Below are positions 16,065 to 16,258 of a DNA stretch of 16,258 nucleotides, piece after piece. Each line of letters begins with the position of its first letter. The stretch's first letter is position 1. A program made the position numbers and the translations under genes. This stretch comes from JBCBSS01 sp039819065 (GTDB taxonomy: Bacteria > Bacteroidota > Bacteroidia > Cytophagales > Cyclobacteriaceae): assembly GCA_039819065.1 (NCBI GenBank), contig JBCBSS010000170.1:1-16258 (forward strand). The letters run 5' to 3'. The notes under the pieces were generated by a model. It was not told where the DNA came from. It saw only the letters and a program-made list of their open reading frames with translations, and did not search any database.

Positions 16065-16258
16065 GGATTCAATGTTTGCTCACAATAATAATGTAATTAT
16101 CATAAAGCCAAGAGAGTTGAATGCATTGGCTTATATTGGCAATGTGGTTTGGCTTGATTCACATACTTGGTTGTATTTATGGCAAAGGACTAAGTTTAAA
16201 CTCTCTTGGCTTTATGATAATTACATTATTATTGTGAGCAAACATTGAATCCATGGAT
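16059..16258. repeat. Perfect inverted repeat at right window end (60-bp arms, 80-nt spacer)
   Basis: Bases 16059-16118 are the exact reverse complement of 16199-16258, with an 80-nt unpaired spacer (16119-16198). The outer arm ends on the last base of the window. The inner arm includes the first two codons of the hydrolase gene and its upstream DNA, so the outer arm repeats the same start region pointing the other way. No gene is seen here: the plus-strand open frame that crosses the region is explained by the repeat. A fold-back chimera or an assembly stop at a palindrome is the simplest reading; a true inverted duplication or invertible segment is possible. Confidence 0.95.
16083..16111 (-). 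promoter_or_regulatory. Possible promoter of the hydrolase gene
   Basis: On the minus strand, TTG (16111-16109) and TATTATTG (16090-16083) are separated by 18 bases and fit the Bacteroidota TTG / TAnnTTTG pattern with one mismatch in the -7 box. Transcription would start near 16076, about a dozen bases before the ATG at 16064. The element lies fully within one arm of the inverted repeat at 16059-16258, so its copy in the other arm points outward as well. Pattern match only. Confidence 0.25.

Noticed and set aside
16006..16248. Plus-strand 80-codon open frame crossing the right-end repeat.
   Set aside because: It starts antisense inside the hydrolase gene and runs through the inverted repeat; no protein-like sequence, explained by the repeat.
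1..16258. A linear plasmid or phage with closed hairpin telomeres, since both ends fold back.
   Set aside because: The stems and loops differ greatly, the left end cuts a coding sequence, and there are no replication, telomere resolvase or phage genes.

Overview
The window reads as a chromosomal piece of a Bacteroidota bacterium, most likely a marine or free-living member of the Cytophagales. This is judged from AT-rich DNA, the lack of strong Shine-Dalgarno sites, a CcmE with a CxxxY heme-binding motif, a CcmD-like protein with a signal peptide ending in A-Q, and a very long CcmF. No ribosomal RNA, tRNA, CRISPR array, transposase or phage gene was seen. The assignment is by recognition of protein style, not by a database search.

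Left and centre (1-9585, all on the minus strand, transcribed right to left): a surface-polysaccharide locus. In transcription order it holds a UDP-glucuronate 4-epimerase-like SDR enzyme, a UDP-sugar 6-dehydrogenase of the WbpO/TviB type, gmd and fcl (GDP-mannose to GDP-L-fucose), a Wzx flippase, a class I methyltransferase, a GT4 glycosyltransferase, a Wzy-like polymerase and a second methyltransferase cut by the window edge. Together they supply a uronic acid nucleotide sugar and GDP-L-fucose, add and modify sugars on a lipid-linked repeat, flip it across the inner membrane and polymerise it. The initiating sugar-phosphate transferase and the outer-membrane export proteins are not in the window.

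Right-centre (9709-15182, plus strand): a divergent, tightly packed run that starts with a Wzz-like chain-length determinant and continues with ccmB, ccmC, a ccmD-like gene, ccmE and ccmF for cytochrome c maturation (System I). ccmA, ccmG and ccmH are not here. The 123-base divergent intergenic region carries an 18-base perfect palindrome that overlaps a sequence fitting the Bacteroidota -7 promoter element of the polysaccharide operon.

Right end (15198-16064, minus): a convergent alpha/beta hydrolase with an aspartate nucleophile, strikingly like the vertebrate MEST protein. Both physical ends of the window are perfect inverted repeats that reach the last base: a 21-bp stem with 8-nt loop at the left, and 60-bp arms with an 80-nt spacer at the right. 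These look most like fold-back (chimeric or assembly) ends; a real invertible segment at the right end cannot be excluded. I see no clear evidence of a wholly new biological system. The points most worth a second look are the end repeats, the palindrome, the polysaccharide/ccm gene coupling and the MEST-like hydrolase.
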